Positions 6,424-17,022 of a stretch of DNA of 64,000 nucleotides are shown in pieces (position 1 is the stretch's first letter; the number at the start of each line of letters is the position of its first letter). The notes below the pieces were generated by a model. The model made no database searches. It was given only the letters and a program-made list of their open reading frames with translations, and had not been told where the DNA came from. This DNA comes from an uncultured Atopobiaceae bacterium (GTDB lineage: Bacteria; Actinomycetota; Coriobacteriia; Coriobacteriales; Atopobiaceae): contig CALULO010000001.1 of assembly GCA_944321515.1 (NCBI GenBank), positions 186,001 to 250,000 on the forward strand, in the 5' to 3' direction. A program made the position numbers and the translations under genes.

Positions 6424-8877
6424 TTAGTCGTCATCTCCCTCGTCAACGGGCTCGTCGGTGAAGCCGGCGTCCCCGAAGGGCGAGGCCTCCCCTGCAAGCT
6501 CCGCGGCCGCGTCCTCGTCCGAGGTGGTGGCCGCGGTCTCCATGCTCACGGAAAGGGGCTGCCCGAACGCAGCGGTGAGCTCGGAGACGATGCTGGCGAA
6601 CTCGGGGCTGAGGCCGGGGTCCGCAGAGACTGGCGTCCCGAAGGCCGCGGGGGCGGGCGACGGGGCAGCCGGGGCCGGCGTCGCAGGCACGGGAGCGGCA
6701 GAGGCGGCAGGCGTTTGCGGCGGAGCCGCGGGGGCGAACGCCGCGGGCGCCGGGGCCGCAGACGCCGGGGCCACGGGCGCAGCCCCAACGGAGGGGGCAG
6801 CCAGAGGCACGGCCTCGGGGTCCTCCTCATAGGGAGTCGCGTCGGCGTCGGAGTAGGGGACGACGTCGTCGGAGGGGACGGGGACGGGAGCCGCCGTCTC
6901 GTGAGCCGGGGCATCCCAAGGCATTGGGTAGCCGGGGGCGGGCGCCGGAGCCGAGGACGGCTGCGAGGCAGGAACCGGGGCTGGAGCCGGCGCGGGCTGC
7001 GGGACAGGAGCGGGCTGCGGAACCGTAGCCGGCGCGGGCTGCGGGTCCGGTCTCGGCGCCGGAGCCGGCGCCGGGGCAGGTGCGGGAGCCGTAGTCGGGG
7101 CGGCCGCCGCGCGGTCCGCGGCGGAGATGGCCTGGCTCGCAAGGCTGGACTCCACGTAGAGCACCTGGCGCGGCCCGAAGGCCATAGCCACGACGGGCTC
7201 GACGCTCGCCCTTACGTCAGCGCGCTCAAGCATGCGGGCGGCGAAACGGGAGCCCTTCGGCAGGGAGACCGTGAGCCTCTCACCGTCATCAGAAACAGCG
7301 GTGGACGAGAGGAGCAGCGAGCCCTTGGCCGGCATCTGAGCAACCAGCTGGTCAACCACCTGCTTCCAGGCGCGCTGGAGGTTGCCGTCACTAAGACCCG
7401 TGCCAGCGGCGCCGGCGGGCGCACCACGCCTGACATCACGCGACGCACCCGCCTCGGGGCTGACCCCGGCAGCGCGGGCGCGCTCCCCCGAGGGAACCTT
7501 AACAGCGGGGTTGTTGGCGGGGAGGCCAGAACCGACGGCCGCAGGCCCGACGTTCTTCTCGCCCGTCACAGGCGATGGCCCGACGGCCACAGGGGCCACC
7601 TCGTGAACCGAGGCCGTCGCGGGCTCCGGGTCGGGGGCAGCGGGCTTTGTGTACTGTGAGGCAGCGGTCGGCGGCTCGGAGCCCCTCTCCTCGGAGGGCA
7701 CCGCTGCCCGAGCGCCGGGGGCGGAGAGAATCGCCACCTGCCGCTCAAGGTCGGAGAGGCGCTCGGAGAGGGACTCGAGGGTGAGGTCGCTTGCCGGCCG
7801 CGCAACTCGGGTGAGGGCAATCTCGAGAACGAGACGCTGGTTGGTGGCCGTGCGCATCTCGCTGGAGGCGTCGCCGAGTATGGTCAGCACGCGTGCCAGC
7901 CGCTCGCTGGAGCCAAAGGCGGCCGCCTCGGCGCGAAGGGCGTCAAGCTCGTCACCGCGGGCAGAAACCACGTCCTCGGCGCTCGGGGCAACCGAGACAA
8001 CGTAGACGTCGCGCACGTGGGCCGCCAGCTCGCGAGTGAACTGCAGGAGGTCGCGGCCGGCGTCCGCAAGCTCGGCCACCTCGGAGAAGAGCGCCGGAAC
8101 GTCTCGGTGGGCCATCGCACGGGAGACCGTGCCCAGCACGGAGCCCGAAACCTCACCGAGAAAGTCCGCGGCGCCCGCCAGGTCGATGGTGCCGCCGCCA
8201 AAGACGGAGAGCTGCTCGAGCGAGGTCAGCGCGTCGCGCATGCCGCCGCGCGCGTGACGCACGATCAGCTCGAGGGCAGCCTCGTCGTAGGTGAAGCCCT
8301 CCTGGTTGCAGACGTAGGCCAGGTGGGCCCGCATTTCCTCATTGCCGATGGCGTGGAAGTCAAAGCGCTGCACGCGCGAGAGGATGGTCGCAAGGATTTT
8401 CTGCGGGTCAGTGGTGCACATGATGAAGATCACGTGCTCGGGCGGCTCCTCCAGCGTTTTGAGCAGCGCGTTGAAGGCCGCCGTGGTGAGCATGTGGACC
8501 TCGTCGATGATATAGACCTTGCAGCGGCCCATCGTCGGGGCGTAGTTCACGCGAGAGATAATCTCCTCGCGCACGTTGTCCACGCCAGTACGGGAGGCCG
8601 CGTCAAGCTCTATGACGTCCGGGTGCTCGCCGGCCGCGATGAGGCGGCACTGCTCGCACGTGCCGTCCGGCAGCGCCGCCGGCCCGCGCTCGCACATGAG
8701 GGCCTTGGCCAGAATGCGCGCCATGGTGGTCTTGCCCGTGCCGCGCGGTCCGCAGAACAGGTAGGCGTGGCTCGTGCGGTTCTCCAGCACGGCGCGCTTG
8801 AGCGTCTCGACCACGTGACTCTGGCCGACGACCTGCTCAAACGTCTGTGGGCGGTACTTGGTGTACAGCGATTCCAT
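6424..8877 (-). CDS. dnaX: DNA polymerase III subunit gamma/tau
   Basis: An 817-aa clamp-loader ATPase subunit. The AAA+ domain (about 1-370) shows Walker A GPRGTGKTT (about 43-51), a zinc-binding cysteine group around MCERGPAALPDGTCEQC and Walker B DEVHML. About 400-760 is a long Pro/Ala/Val linker, including runs of alternating Pro and Ala; the final ~60 residues are acidic. The ATG at 8877 (MESLYTKYRPQTF) is preceded by GGAGG and matches the family N-terminus; the longer in-frame start at 8928 is unlikely. I find no A-rich slippery heptamer, so a frameshifted short gamma form is not suggested. The linker contains one copy of the dispersed 12-mer (7552-7563), read as GEKN. Confidence 0.96.
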   Translation of the reverse strand: MESLYTKYRPQTFEQVVGQSHVVETLKRAVLENRTSHAYLFCGPRGTGKTTMARILAKALMCERGPAALPDGTCEQCRLIAAGEHPDVIELDAASRTGVDNVREEIISRVNYAPTMGRCKVYIIDEVHMLTTAAFNALLKTLEEPPEHVIFIMCTTDPQKILATILSRVQRFDFHAIGNEEMRAHLAYVCNQEGFTYDEAALELIVRHARGGMRDALTSLEQLSVFGGGTIDLAGAADFLGEVSGSVLGTVSRAMAHRDVPALFSEVAELADAGRDLLQFTRELAAHVRDVYVVSVAPSAEDVVSARGDELDALRAEAAAFGSSERLARVLTILGDASSEMRTATNQRLVLEIALTRVARPASDLTLESLSERLSDLERQVAILSAPGARAAVPSEERGSEPPTAASQYTKPAAPDPEPATASVHEVAPVAVGPSPVTGEKNVGPAAVGSGLPANNPAVKVPSGERARAAGVSPEAGASRDVRRGAPAGAAGTGLSDGNLQRAWKQVVDQLVAQMPAKGSLLLSSTAVSDDGERLTVSLPKGSRFAARMLERADVRASVEPVVAMAFGPRQVLYVESSLASQAISAADRAAAAPTTAPAPAPAPAPAPRPDPQPAPATVPQPAPVPQPAPAPAPVPASQPSSAPAPAPGYPMPWDAPAHETAAPVPVPSDDVVPYSDADATPYEEDPEAVPLAAPSVGAAPVAPASAAPAPAAFAPAAPPQTPAASAAPVPATPAPAAPSPAPAAFGTPVSADPGLSPEFASIVSELTAAFGQPLSVSMETAATTSDEDAAAELAGEASPFGDAGFTDEPVDEGDDD

Positions 8878-8948
8878 GCGGCCTCCGGCGACTTGGCTCT
8901 GAGGTTCCAGTATACCCGCGGCAGCCATGGCTCATCGGACAGCCACAG

Positions 8949-8960
8949 GTTCTTCTCGCC
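8949..8960 (-). repeat. Dispersed 12-mer GGCGAGAAGAAC, intergenic copy
   Basis: Exact copy upstream of dnaX, flanked by GCCAC/GTGGC arms that could form a small hairpin with the 12-mer in the loop. Confidence 0.7.
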
Positions 8961-9004
8961 GTGGCCTCTGCACGCGGCCGACGCGGCGGCGCGGCATGAA
9001 AAAA

Positions 9005-9113
9005 GAGCGCGCTCGGTGGGAACGGGTGCCCGCCAGAGGCCCCTTATGGCTGCTGCCTCCCGGCCCTGACCAGGTTCGAGGTGTTGCGTCACCCGAACCC
9101 ACCGAACGCGCTC
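9005..9113 (-). ncRNA. ffs: Small signal recognition particle RNA (4.5S type)
   Basis: On the minus strand the conserved apical element of bacterial SRP RNA is present (GGTCAGGGCCGGGAGGCAGC followed by AGCC). It sits in a long rod whose ends pair as GAGCGCG-TCGGTGGG with its complement. The 3' end is followed by six T residues (8999-9004, read on the minus strand), a rho-independent end. The RNA is about 109 nt, the short form. It lies just upstream of dnaX on the same strand, a common neighbourhood. Confidence 0.93.
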
Positions 9114-9177
9114 GCAAAACACTCTAGCAAAGTCGGCCTCGCCCCGCCAGAGGCGCGCTACCCTAGTCCAAATGCAC

Positions 9178-9201
9178 GGGCCCCAAGAGAAGGCGGGGCC
9201 C
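9178..9201 (+). promoter_or_regulatory. GC-rich leader hairpin before adenine deaminase
   Basis: GGGCCCC and its complement GGGGCCC are separated by a 10-nt loop, 28 bp upstream of the adenine deaminase start. It has no T-run, so it is not a standard terminator. It could be an attenuator or RNA-stability element. No purine riboswitch consensus is visible. Confidence 0.4.
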
Positions 9202-9229
9202 ACCACGAGACCACAACCAAGGAGGCCAC

Positions 9230-11044
9230 ATGCTCAACCGCTTCTGCAAGACGCCGCTCTGGGAGTGCAACGACGAGCTCGTGCGCGTCGCCCAGGGCCA
9301 GAGGCCCGCGGACCTCGTGATTCGTCATGCCAACCTGGTGAGCGTGACCACCCACGAGATCCTCCCGGACACCGACATCGCCGTGGCCTGCGGCCGCGTG
9401 GCCTACCTGGGCCTCGGCGAGCACACGGCCGAGCACTGCATCGGGCCCGACACAAAGGTCGTGGACGCCACCGGCCTCTACGCCGCGCCGGGCCTCATGG
9501 ACAGCCACATCCACGTGGAGAGCGCGATGGTCGGCGTGGCGGAGTACGCGCGCGCAACCGTCCCGCACGGCACCACCGCCATCTTCTGCGACCCGCACGA
9601 GTGCGCCAACGTCCGCGGCCTCGACGGCGTGCGCGAGATGTACGCCGACGCAGACCGTGTGCCGTTCAAGGCCATGGTCACCACGCCCTCGTGCGTGCCG
9701 GCCGTCACGGGGGTGGAGGACACCGGCGCCTCGGTGGACGCCGCGCAGGTGGCCGAGAGCATGGGCTGGAACAACGTGGTGGCACTCGGCGAGATGATGA
9801 ACTTCCCCGGCATCCTGTCCTGCGAGCCAAACGCCACGGACGAGGTGCGCGCCACCCTGGCCGCTGACCGCGTGGTGACGGGCCACTTCCCCTCCCCCGA
9901 CCGCGACCGAGCCCTCAACGCGTACATCGCGTCGGGCGTCTCCTCCTGCCACGAGTCGGGCGGCTTCGACGAGGTGCTCACCAAGCTCCGTCTGGGCATG
10001 TACGTGCAGCTCCGCTACGGCTCCGCATGGCTCAACCTGCCCGGCTACCTGCCGCAGCTGATCGCGAGCGGCGTGGACACCCGTCTGTGCCTGCTCTGCA
10101 CGGACGACTGTCACCCGGAGACCCTCGTCAACGAGGGGCACATGGACCGCGTTCTGCGCAAGGCGGTCGAGCTGGGGCTCGACCCGGTGACCGCCGTCCA
10201 GATGGCGACGATCAACTGCGCCGAGTACTTCGGGCTGGCGCGGGACATGGGCTCAATCACGCCCGGCAAGTGCGCCGACATCGTCCTTCTCGACAGCCTC
10301 GAGAGCTTCGGCGCACAAAAGGTCTTCGTCGACGGCGAGCTTGTCGCCGAGGGCGGGCGCGCGCTCTTCGAGGTGCCCTCGCGTACGTGGCCAGACTGGA
10401 TGACGCACACCATGAACCTGGGTCTCACACCCTCGACGGAGACGTTCCGCTTCGACGCGGCCGGCCACCCGGACGGCACCGCGCGCGTGCGCGCCATGGG
10501 CATCGAGCCCGGCGACACCCTCACGCGCGACATCGTGGTCGAGGTGCCCGTGAAGGACGGGGCGCTGCTCGCCGACCCGGCCCACGACGTGCTCAAGGTC
10601 TGCGTCTTTGACCGCCACCACGGCGAGGCCGGGACGCACTCGCAGGGCTTCGTCACCGGCTTCGGCATCCACGGGGCGCTGGCGCAGACCGTCTCCCACG
10701 ACGCCCACAACCTGCTGGTCATGGGCGACAACGACGAGGACATGGCCCTTGCGGCGCGCACGCTCGTCGAGTGCGGCGGCGGCGAGGTGGCCGTGGCCGA
10801 CGGGAAGGTCCTGGCGCTGGTCGAGCTGCCCGTGTGCGGCCTCATGAGCACCGAGCCCGTGGAGGTCGTGGCAGAGAAGGTCGCGAGGGCGAGAAGCGCC
10901 TGGAAGCAGATGGGCTGCACGATGCCCTCGCCGTTCATGACGATGGGCGTGATGTCGCTGGCGTGCGTGCCCGAGCTGCGCCTCACCAACCGCGGCTACG
11001 TGAACTGCCTCACCTTTGAGATGGAGAGCCTGCTGGCAGAGTAG
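9230..11044 (+). CDS. ade: Adenine deaminase
   Basis: A 604-aa amidohydrolase converting adenine to hypoxanthine plus ammonia for purine salvage. Metal-binding HIHVES follows GLMDS at about 85-95; CDPHE, GHFPSPD and LCTDDCHPE carry further metal or active-site residues. The C-terminal adenine-deaminase-specific domain contains VFDRHHGEAGTHSQGFVTGFG and the final MPSPFMTMGVMSL and LTNRGYV segments. Length and order match the Ade family. A strong ribosome-binding site AAGGAGG precedes the ATG. Monocistronic, with a hairpin in its leader and a terminator 55 bp after the stop. Confidence 0.95.
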   Translation: MLNRFCKTPLWECNDELVRVAQGQRPADLVIRHANLVSVTTHEILPDTDIAVACGRVAYLGLGEHTAEHCIGPDTKVVDATGLYAAPGLMDSHIHVESAMVGVAEYARATVPHGTTAIFCDPHECANVRGLDGVREMYADADRVPFKAMVTTPSCVPAVTGVEDTGASVDAAQVAESMGWNNVVALGEMMNFPGILSCEPNATDEVRATLAADRVVTGHFPSPDRDRALNAYIASGVSSCHESGGFDEVLTKLRLGMYVQLRYGSAWLNLPGYLPQLIASGVDTRLCLLCTDDCHPETLVNEGHMDRVLRKAVELGLDPVTAVQMATINCAEYFGLARDMGSITPGKCADIVLLDSLESFGAQKVFVDGELVAEGGRALFEVPSRTWPDWMTHTMNLGLTPSTETFRFDAAGHPDGTARVRAMGIEPGDTLTRDIVVEVPVKDGALLADPAHDVLKVCVFDRHHGEAGTHSQGFVTGFGIHGALAQTVSHDAHNLLVMGDNDEDMALAARTLVECGGGEVAVADGKVLALVELPVCGLMSTEPVEVVAEKVARARSAWKQMGCTMPSPFMTMGVMSLACVPELRLTNRGYVNCLTFEMESLLAE

Positions 11045-11420
11045 ATGCCGGGGGCAGCCGGCAAAGCAACGTCTGGGCGGCGCGATCCGTCGTCCCCATG
11101 GGGCCTCCGGCAACGGAGGCCCCTTTCTGAAAGAGCCTGACCATCCCGCCAAGATCTCGCCAAAAATAGACGAGGGCCCGTCGACGCCGTAGCGTCCGGG
11201 CCCCCACTTTGGCAGCTGCCAAGCATCTAAGCTTTACAGTGCAAGCTCACGCGATTTGCTCGTCGTGCGCTCGCCCCCTGCGCAGTAGGTATCATTCCCT
11301 ACCGAAGACGCCAAAGACGGATCGCTCCGGCGAACGGCATTCTTCACCGTCAGAGCACATCTCAAAGACAAGTCCTCCACAGGGCGCTAGGATTTGTCGG
11401 AGCCGACCAAAGGAGAGCCC
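11045..11420. other. Intergenic 376 bp between ade and the YcxB-like gene
   Basis: It holds the ade terminator and a second GC-rich inverted pair, GGGCCCG (about 11174) and CGGGCCC (about 11197). Near 11287 there is a small inverted repeat, GTAGGTATCATTCCCTAC. No gene is seen. Confidence 0.5.
11100..11126 (+). terminator. Rho-independent terminator of ade
   Basis: GGGGCCTCCG, loop GCAA, then CGGAGGCCCC followed by TTT; perfect 10-bp stem. Confidence 0.85.
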
Positions 11421-12005
11421 ATGGCAAAGAAGACCACCGCGCGCCGCAAGGCCGCCAAGGCAAAGGCCCAGGCAGATGCGCCGGCCAAGTTCAATGACGA
11501 GAAGTACCCGGACGTGCGCTTCGCCGCCACCTTCGACTACGACGAGATGAGCTTCGTCCACGCCGCCGAGCAGCTTGGCCCGCGAGCCAAGACGGCGATG
11601 ACCGCGGCGAACTTCGGCTCGCTGATCCTCCTGGTGCTTGTCGCCCTGCTCGCCGGAAACCAGACGGTTCTGCTGCTTATCCTGTTCTTCGTAGCGGTGG
11701 CATTCATCTACGGAAGTCGCAACTGGCAGAGTCTTCAGCTTCGCTATGCCCGCGGCACCATGCTCGCCCCGGACCCCGAGGCAGGACGCACGCACGTGGT
11801 CGTCTGCGATGGCGGCGTTCACGTCGAGAACGAGAAGGGCCCGGTGATGGACTGCGACTACCCCGACCTCCGCTTCGTCCACAGCACCGACGAGTCGCTC
11901 GTGGCCGTCTTCAGCGGACGCCGCTACGTCTTCGTGCCGCGCAGCGCCCTCAGCGAGAGCCGCTTCCACGAGCTCGTCAAGTTCCTGCGCGAGAAGCTCG
12001 GGTAG
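11421..12005 (+). CDS. YcxB-like two-TM membrane protein
   Basis: A 194-aa protein. A Lys/Ala-rich N-terminus (about 1-25) is followed by two adjacent transmembrane segments at about 75-110 (NFGSLILLVLVALLAG and QTVLLLILFFVAVAFIYG). The soluble C-terminal part (VVVCDGGVHVENEKGPVMDCDYPDLRFVHSTDESLVAVFSGRRYVFVPRSAL) has the pattern of YcxB-like C-terminal domains, including the closing FVPRSAL. Function unknown in the family. The ATG at 11421 has AAAGGAG upstream; an ATG nine codons earlier is less well placed. Not obviously in an operon. Confidence 0.75.
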   Translation: MAKKTTARRKAAKAKAQADAPAKFNDEKYPDVRFAATFDYDEMSFVHAAEQLGPRAKTAMTAANFGSLILLVLVALLAGNQTVLLLILFFVAVAFIYGSRNWQSLQLRYARGTMLAPDPEAGRTHVVVCDGGVHVENEKGPVMDCDYPDLRFVHSTDESLVAVFSGRRYVFVPRSALSESRFHELVKFLREKLG

Positions 12006-12157
12006 GACGACCGCGCACCAGTGGGGCACGGCGGTACCCGCACCACCAGCAGCTCCGGCACCGCGCCCCGGAGGTGAGGTACCGTCGGCATGGGGCGCGC
12101 CGTCGCGCGCGCTATACTGGCCGAAGTCCCTCTCGCCAAGAATAGCAAGGAGGTCCC

Positions 12158-13015
12158 ATGGCACTCATCAGCGTTGACTACTTCTCCTCCTCCCTCATGC
12201 GCACCACCACGCTCGAGGTCATCCTCCCCGTCGACGACCAGGGCGCAGCCTACGCCACCGACTCCGTACTGCGTCACGCCGGCGACACGCTCGAGGGCGA
12301 GACCAAGGCGTGGGGAGAGCGCCCCTACCCTCCCAAGAAGGCGCCCTTCAAGACGCTCTTCCTGCTGCACGGCATCTCCGGCAACCACGCGGACTGGATC
12401 TCGGAGACGCGCATCCGCAGCTGGGCCGAGTCGCACGGGATTGCCGTCGTGATGCCCTCCGGCTACAACGCCTTCTACCTTGACCAGCCCGAGACGCACA
12501 ACTACTTCGGGCGCTTTGTGGGCCAGGAGCTCGTAGAGGTGGCGCGCAGGATGTTCCCGCTGTCCGAGCGCCGGGAGGACACCTTCATCGGCGGCATCTC
12601 CATGGGCGGCTACGGCGCGCTGCGCAACGGCCTCAAGTACTGCGAGACGTTCGGCGGCATCGTGTCGCTCTCCTCGGCAATGATCATCGACAGCTTCGAC
12701 CAGATCATCTCCTCCGAGGGGCTCTTCTTCCTTGCCCGGCCGTTCCTTGAGCACACCTTCGGCAACCTCGACGAGGTCCGCGGCTCGGACAAGGACCCGG
12801 CGCGCCTTGCGGCAGACCTCGTCTACTGCGACCGCCCGCGCCCGCGCATCTTCATGACCTGCGGCAACCAGGACCCGCTTGCCGAGCCCAACCGAGTCTT
12901 GGCCCAACGCATGAGGGACACGGGACTTGACGTCACGTATCATGAGATGGACGGCGCCCACGACTGGAACTTCTGGAACGCCGCACTTCCGCAGGCGCTC
13001 GACTGGCTCCTGTAG
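12158..13015 (+). CDS. Alpha/beta-hydrolase esterase (tributyrin-esterase type)
   Basis: A 285-aa cytoplasmic esterase of the EstA/putative-esterase family. The oxyanion region LFLLHGISGNHADW, the nucleophile elbow GISMGGYGAL (Ser), an Asp in CGNQDPL and the catalytic His in DGAHDWNFW form the expected triad. These enzymes hydrolyse short-chain acyl esters; the natural substrate is unknown. A TATACT -10-like sequence lies about 45 bp upstream, and AAGGAGG precedes the ATG. Its paralogue follows directly on the same strand. Confidence 0.87.
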   Translation: MALISVDYFSSSLMRTTTLEVILPVDDQGAAYATDSVLRHAGDTLEGETKAWGERPYPPKKAPFKTLFLLHGISGNHADWISETRIRSWAESHGIAVVMPSGYNAFYLDQPETHNYFGRFVGQELVEVARRMFPLSERREDTFIGGISMGGYGALRNGLKYCETFGGIVSLSSAMIIDSFDQIISSEGLFFLARPFLEHTFGNLDEVRGSDKDPARLAADLVYCDRPRPRIFMTCGNQDPLAEPNRVLAQRMRDTGLDVTYHEMDGAHDWNFWNAALPQALDWLL

Positions 13016-13077
13016 CCCCGGCGCCGCATCAAACCGGCAAACGGGCCGCACTGTGGCCTAGGGGAAGGGATGCGAGA

Positions 13078-13947
13078 ATGGCACTGCTCCGTGTGGACTT
13101 CTACTCCCACTGCCTCAAGCGCAACGTGGTGCTCACCGCCGTCCTTCCTGTTGACAAGATGGACGGCGACAAGCTCGCCAAGAAGCGCCGCGGGCCGTAC
13201 CGCACGGTCTACTTGCTACATGGGCTCTTTGGGCAGGACGTGGACTGGATTGACCGCACCCACGTGGTGGAAACGGCCGAAGCGCGCGACATCGCCCTCA
13301 TCATGCCCTCGGGCGAGGATGGCCTCTACCTCAACAAACCCGAGATAAACGAGTGGCACGGCAAGTTCATCAGCGAGGAGCTGGTGGACTTCACCCGTCG
13401 GCTGTTCCCGCTCTCCGCCAAGCGCGAGGACACGGCGCTGGCCGGCATCTCCATCGGTGCCTACACCGCCCTCATCAACGGCCTGCTACGGCCGGACCGC
13501 TTCGGCAGCATCATCATCCTGTCCGGCGCCTTCATGCGCGACCGCGTGCTCGACGCCGTACAGTCACACTCGCCGCGCAAGCGGAAGTACTACGAGCGCT
13601 TCTTCGGGGACATCGACACGGTCATCGGCTCGGACAAGGACTACGTCGCCCTCATCGACAAGTTCCGCAAGGACCCCAAGCTGCCCAAGCCGCACTTCTA
13701 CTCCGCGTGCGGCCTGCACGACAACCTCTGCCAGAACAACCGCGACCTGGTGAAGCTCCTGAAGGATGCGGACTTTGACGTCACCTACTGGGAGCCGGAC
13801 ATCGGCGCCCACGAGTGGCCGTTCTGGAACGCGTGGATTGACTGCGCGCTGGACTGGTACGCCCCGGGCCCGATGAAGCCGAGCTCGGCAGACGTGGACT
13901 ACACGGCGCTCACCCAGCTACGCCCGCCCCAGGAGAACCAGTCTTAG
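13078..13947 (+). CDS. Alpha/beta-hydrolase esterase, paralogue of the preceding gene
   Basis: A 289-aa homologue of the gene at 12158, sharing the opening MALxxVDxxS, YLLHGLFGQDVDW, the nucleophile elbow GISIGAYTAL, the Asp region CGLHDNL and the His in IGAHEWPFW. The elbow is GxSxGA rather than GxSxGG. It differs by insertions (for example the HSPRKRKYYERFF segment) and a C-terminal extension. The pair therefore looks like an old tandem duplication with divergence in substrate. A GGGAAGGGA stretch precedes the ATG; the gap to the first esterase is 62 bp, so one transcript is likely. Confidence 0.85.
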   Translation: MALLRVDFYSHCLKRNVVLTAVLPVDKMDGDKLAKKRRGPYRTVYLLHGLFGQDVDWIDRTHVVETAEARDIALIMPSGEDGLYLNKPEINEWHGKFISEELVDFTRRLFPLSAKREDTALAGISIGAYTALINGLLRPDRFGSIIILSGAFMRDRVLDAVQSHSPRKRKYYERFFGDIDTVIGSDKDYVALIDKFRKDPKLPKPHFYSACGLHDNLCQNNRDLVKLLKDADFDVTYWEPDIGAHEWPFWNAWIDCALDWYAPGPMKPSSADVDYTALTQLRPPQENQS

Positions 13948-14036
13948 GCAACCAGAAGGCGCCCGTTGGTTTCCAACCGCAGGTAGATGCCCATCTTTCC
14001 CGCAGCCAGGGGGGCCGCGGGGCAGGCGGGCCATGG

Positions 14037-14075
14037 AAAGAAAACGGGCCGCCAGGCAAGAAGCCCGACGGCCCG
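14037..14075 (-). terminator. Rho-independent terminator of pgi
   Basis: CGGGCCG/CGGCCCG stem (14045-14075) with a T-rich minus-strand tail (14037-14044), just past the pgi stop. Confidence 0.8.
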
Positions 14076-14117
14076 AGGCAGTCAGACGAGACGGGTCACC
14101 CCCGTCCCACGCCACCC

Positions 14118-15812
<1,695 letters not shown>

Positions 15813-15872
15813 GGATGCTCCTTCCCCGAACTGCGGCAGATGGTACTAGCATACCGCGCATCAGCCGATGAT

Positions 15873-15884
15873 GGCGAGAAGAAC
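15873..15884 (+). repeat. Dispersed 12-mer GGCGAGAAGAAC, intergenic copy
   Basis: Exact copy between the pgi start and the next leftward gene; flanking bases make ATGGC/GCCAT arms around GAGAAGAAC. Confidence 0.7.
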
Positions 15885-15949
15885 GCCATGCCCGACCTCA
15901 GACCCGCCCGCTATGCCGCGGCGGCGGTCGGAGGCTCGCCTCGATGATG

Positions 15950-16504
15950 CTAGTAGGGCTCCCCCAGCGGCGGAATCTGCTTGAGCCGTGCCCACATGAC
16001 CTGCTTCTCGTGCGCGTCCGAAAGCGCCGCCTCAAAACCTCCCAGGTTGAGCACGCGCATTCCCAGAACGTGTGCCACCGCCCCTGGGGCGAGCAGGGCC
16101 TCCTCCAGGGACTCCAGCGCCGCAAGCTCGTCAGCAAAGGCCTCGCGCGCCATGTCGGACGCCGCCTCGTCGCAGAGGACGAGCGTGGCCGGATCGAGCG
16201 CGCAGACGGCCTCACGGAAGAGGGCGGGCTCCAGGGGGAGCCCCGTTTCCCCAACCGTAAGCAGCCACTCCCAGTCCTCCGGCGCGTAGCCCAAGCGCTC
16301 CAGGGAGGCCTTGAGCGCCGTGCCGTCGGCACCGGAGAACGGCGGCTCGCCGTTCTTCTCGCCATCGGAGAGATCTCCCTTGCAGAGGAGCACAGAAGAG
16401 AACGCGTTCCCGCCCGCGCGTACGCCGCGCGCGACGAGCGCGTCCGTCTCCGCGGCCGTCTTGTCTAGGTATGCGCGCCTCCGCGCGTCTCGCTCAGATG
16501 CCAT
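15950..16504 (-). CDS. Hypothetical protein
   Basis: A 184-aa soluble acidic protein I cannot assign. Recognisable patches are GGNAFSSVLLCKGDL near the N-terminus, LVLCDEAASDMAREAF in the middle and the C-terminal NLGGFEAALSDAHEKQVMWARLKQIPPLGEPY. The spacing of the last two faintly recalls uracil-DNA-glycosylase-like folds, but catalytic motifs are not evident, so I do not claim it. The codons for DGEKNGEPP hold an exact copy of the dispersed 12-mer (16352-16363) and extend to a 20-nt match with murT-gatD. GGAGGGG precedes the ATG. Confidence 0.7.
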   Translation of the reverse strand: MASERDARRRAYLDKTAAETDALVARGVRAGGNAFSSVLLCKGDLSDGEKNGEPPFSGADGTALKASLERLGYAPEDWEWLLTVGETGLPLEPALFREAVCALDPATLVLCDEAASDMAREAFADELAALESLEEALLAPGAVAHVLGMRVLNLGGFEAALSDAHEKQVMWARLKQIPPLGEPY

Positions 16505-16703
16505 GTGGACCCCTCCCCGCGCGACGACCTGGAATGGGGGCCGCTCGACCCGGGGGACGTGCGGCCCGCGCGGCGCAGCAGCCAGACCCCGCCCGGGGCC
16601 AGGCGGCTCGCCTTATTTTCCCGTCGCCTTATCGGCCGTGTCTTGAACCAGTGTAATTGGGGCATAAGCCAACCAAGCAGAAAAATCGACCAGGGAGGTT
16701 CCC

Positions 16704-17021
16704 ATGGCTCAAGCAATTACCGCCGCCGAGTTCTCGACCGTCATCGCCAACGCCGACAAGCCCGTCCTCGTGGACTTCTGGGCGTCCTGGTGCGGTCCGT
16801 GCCGCGCGCTCGGCCCCGTTGTTGACCAGGTGGCTACCGAGATGGCCGACCGCCTCACGGTCTATAAGTGCAACGTGGACGAGGAGCCCGACCTTGCCAC
16901 CCAGTTCCGCATCGTCTCCATCCCCACGCTGATTCTGTTCAAGGACGGAAAGCCGGTCCACACCATGGTCGGCAACATGCCCAAGCCCTCGCTCGTCTCC
17001 GAGCTCGAGGCCAACCTCTAG
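16704..17021 (+). CDS. trxA: Thioredoxin
   Basis: A 105-aa thioredoxin, general cytoplasmic dithiol reductant. The VLVDFWASWCGPCRALGP active site has Cys30 and Cys33, and the cis-proline region IVSIPTLILFKDGKPV is intact. GGGAGG precedes the ATG. The stop is only 1 bp before the PAP2 gene start, so the two are cotranscribed and probably coupled. Confidence 0.96.
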   Translation: MAQAITAAEFSTVIANADKPVLVDFWASWCGPCRALGPVVDQVATEMADRLTVYKCNVDEEPDLATQFRIVSIPTLILFKDGKPVHTMVGNMPKPSLVSELEANL

Positions 17022-17022
17022 G

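Noticed and set aside
6424..8877. Programmed frameshift in dnaX producing gamma
   Set aside because: No A-rich slippery heptamer is visible on the coding strand; the full-length frame is intact.
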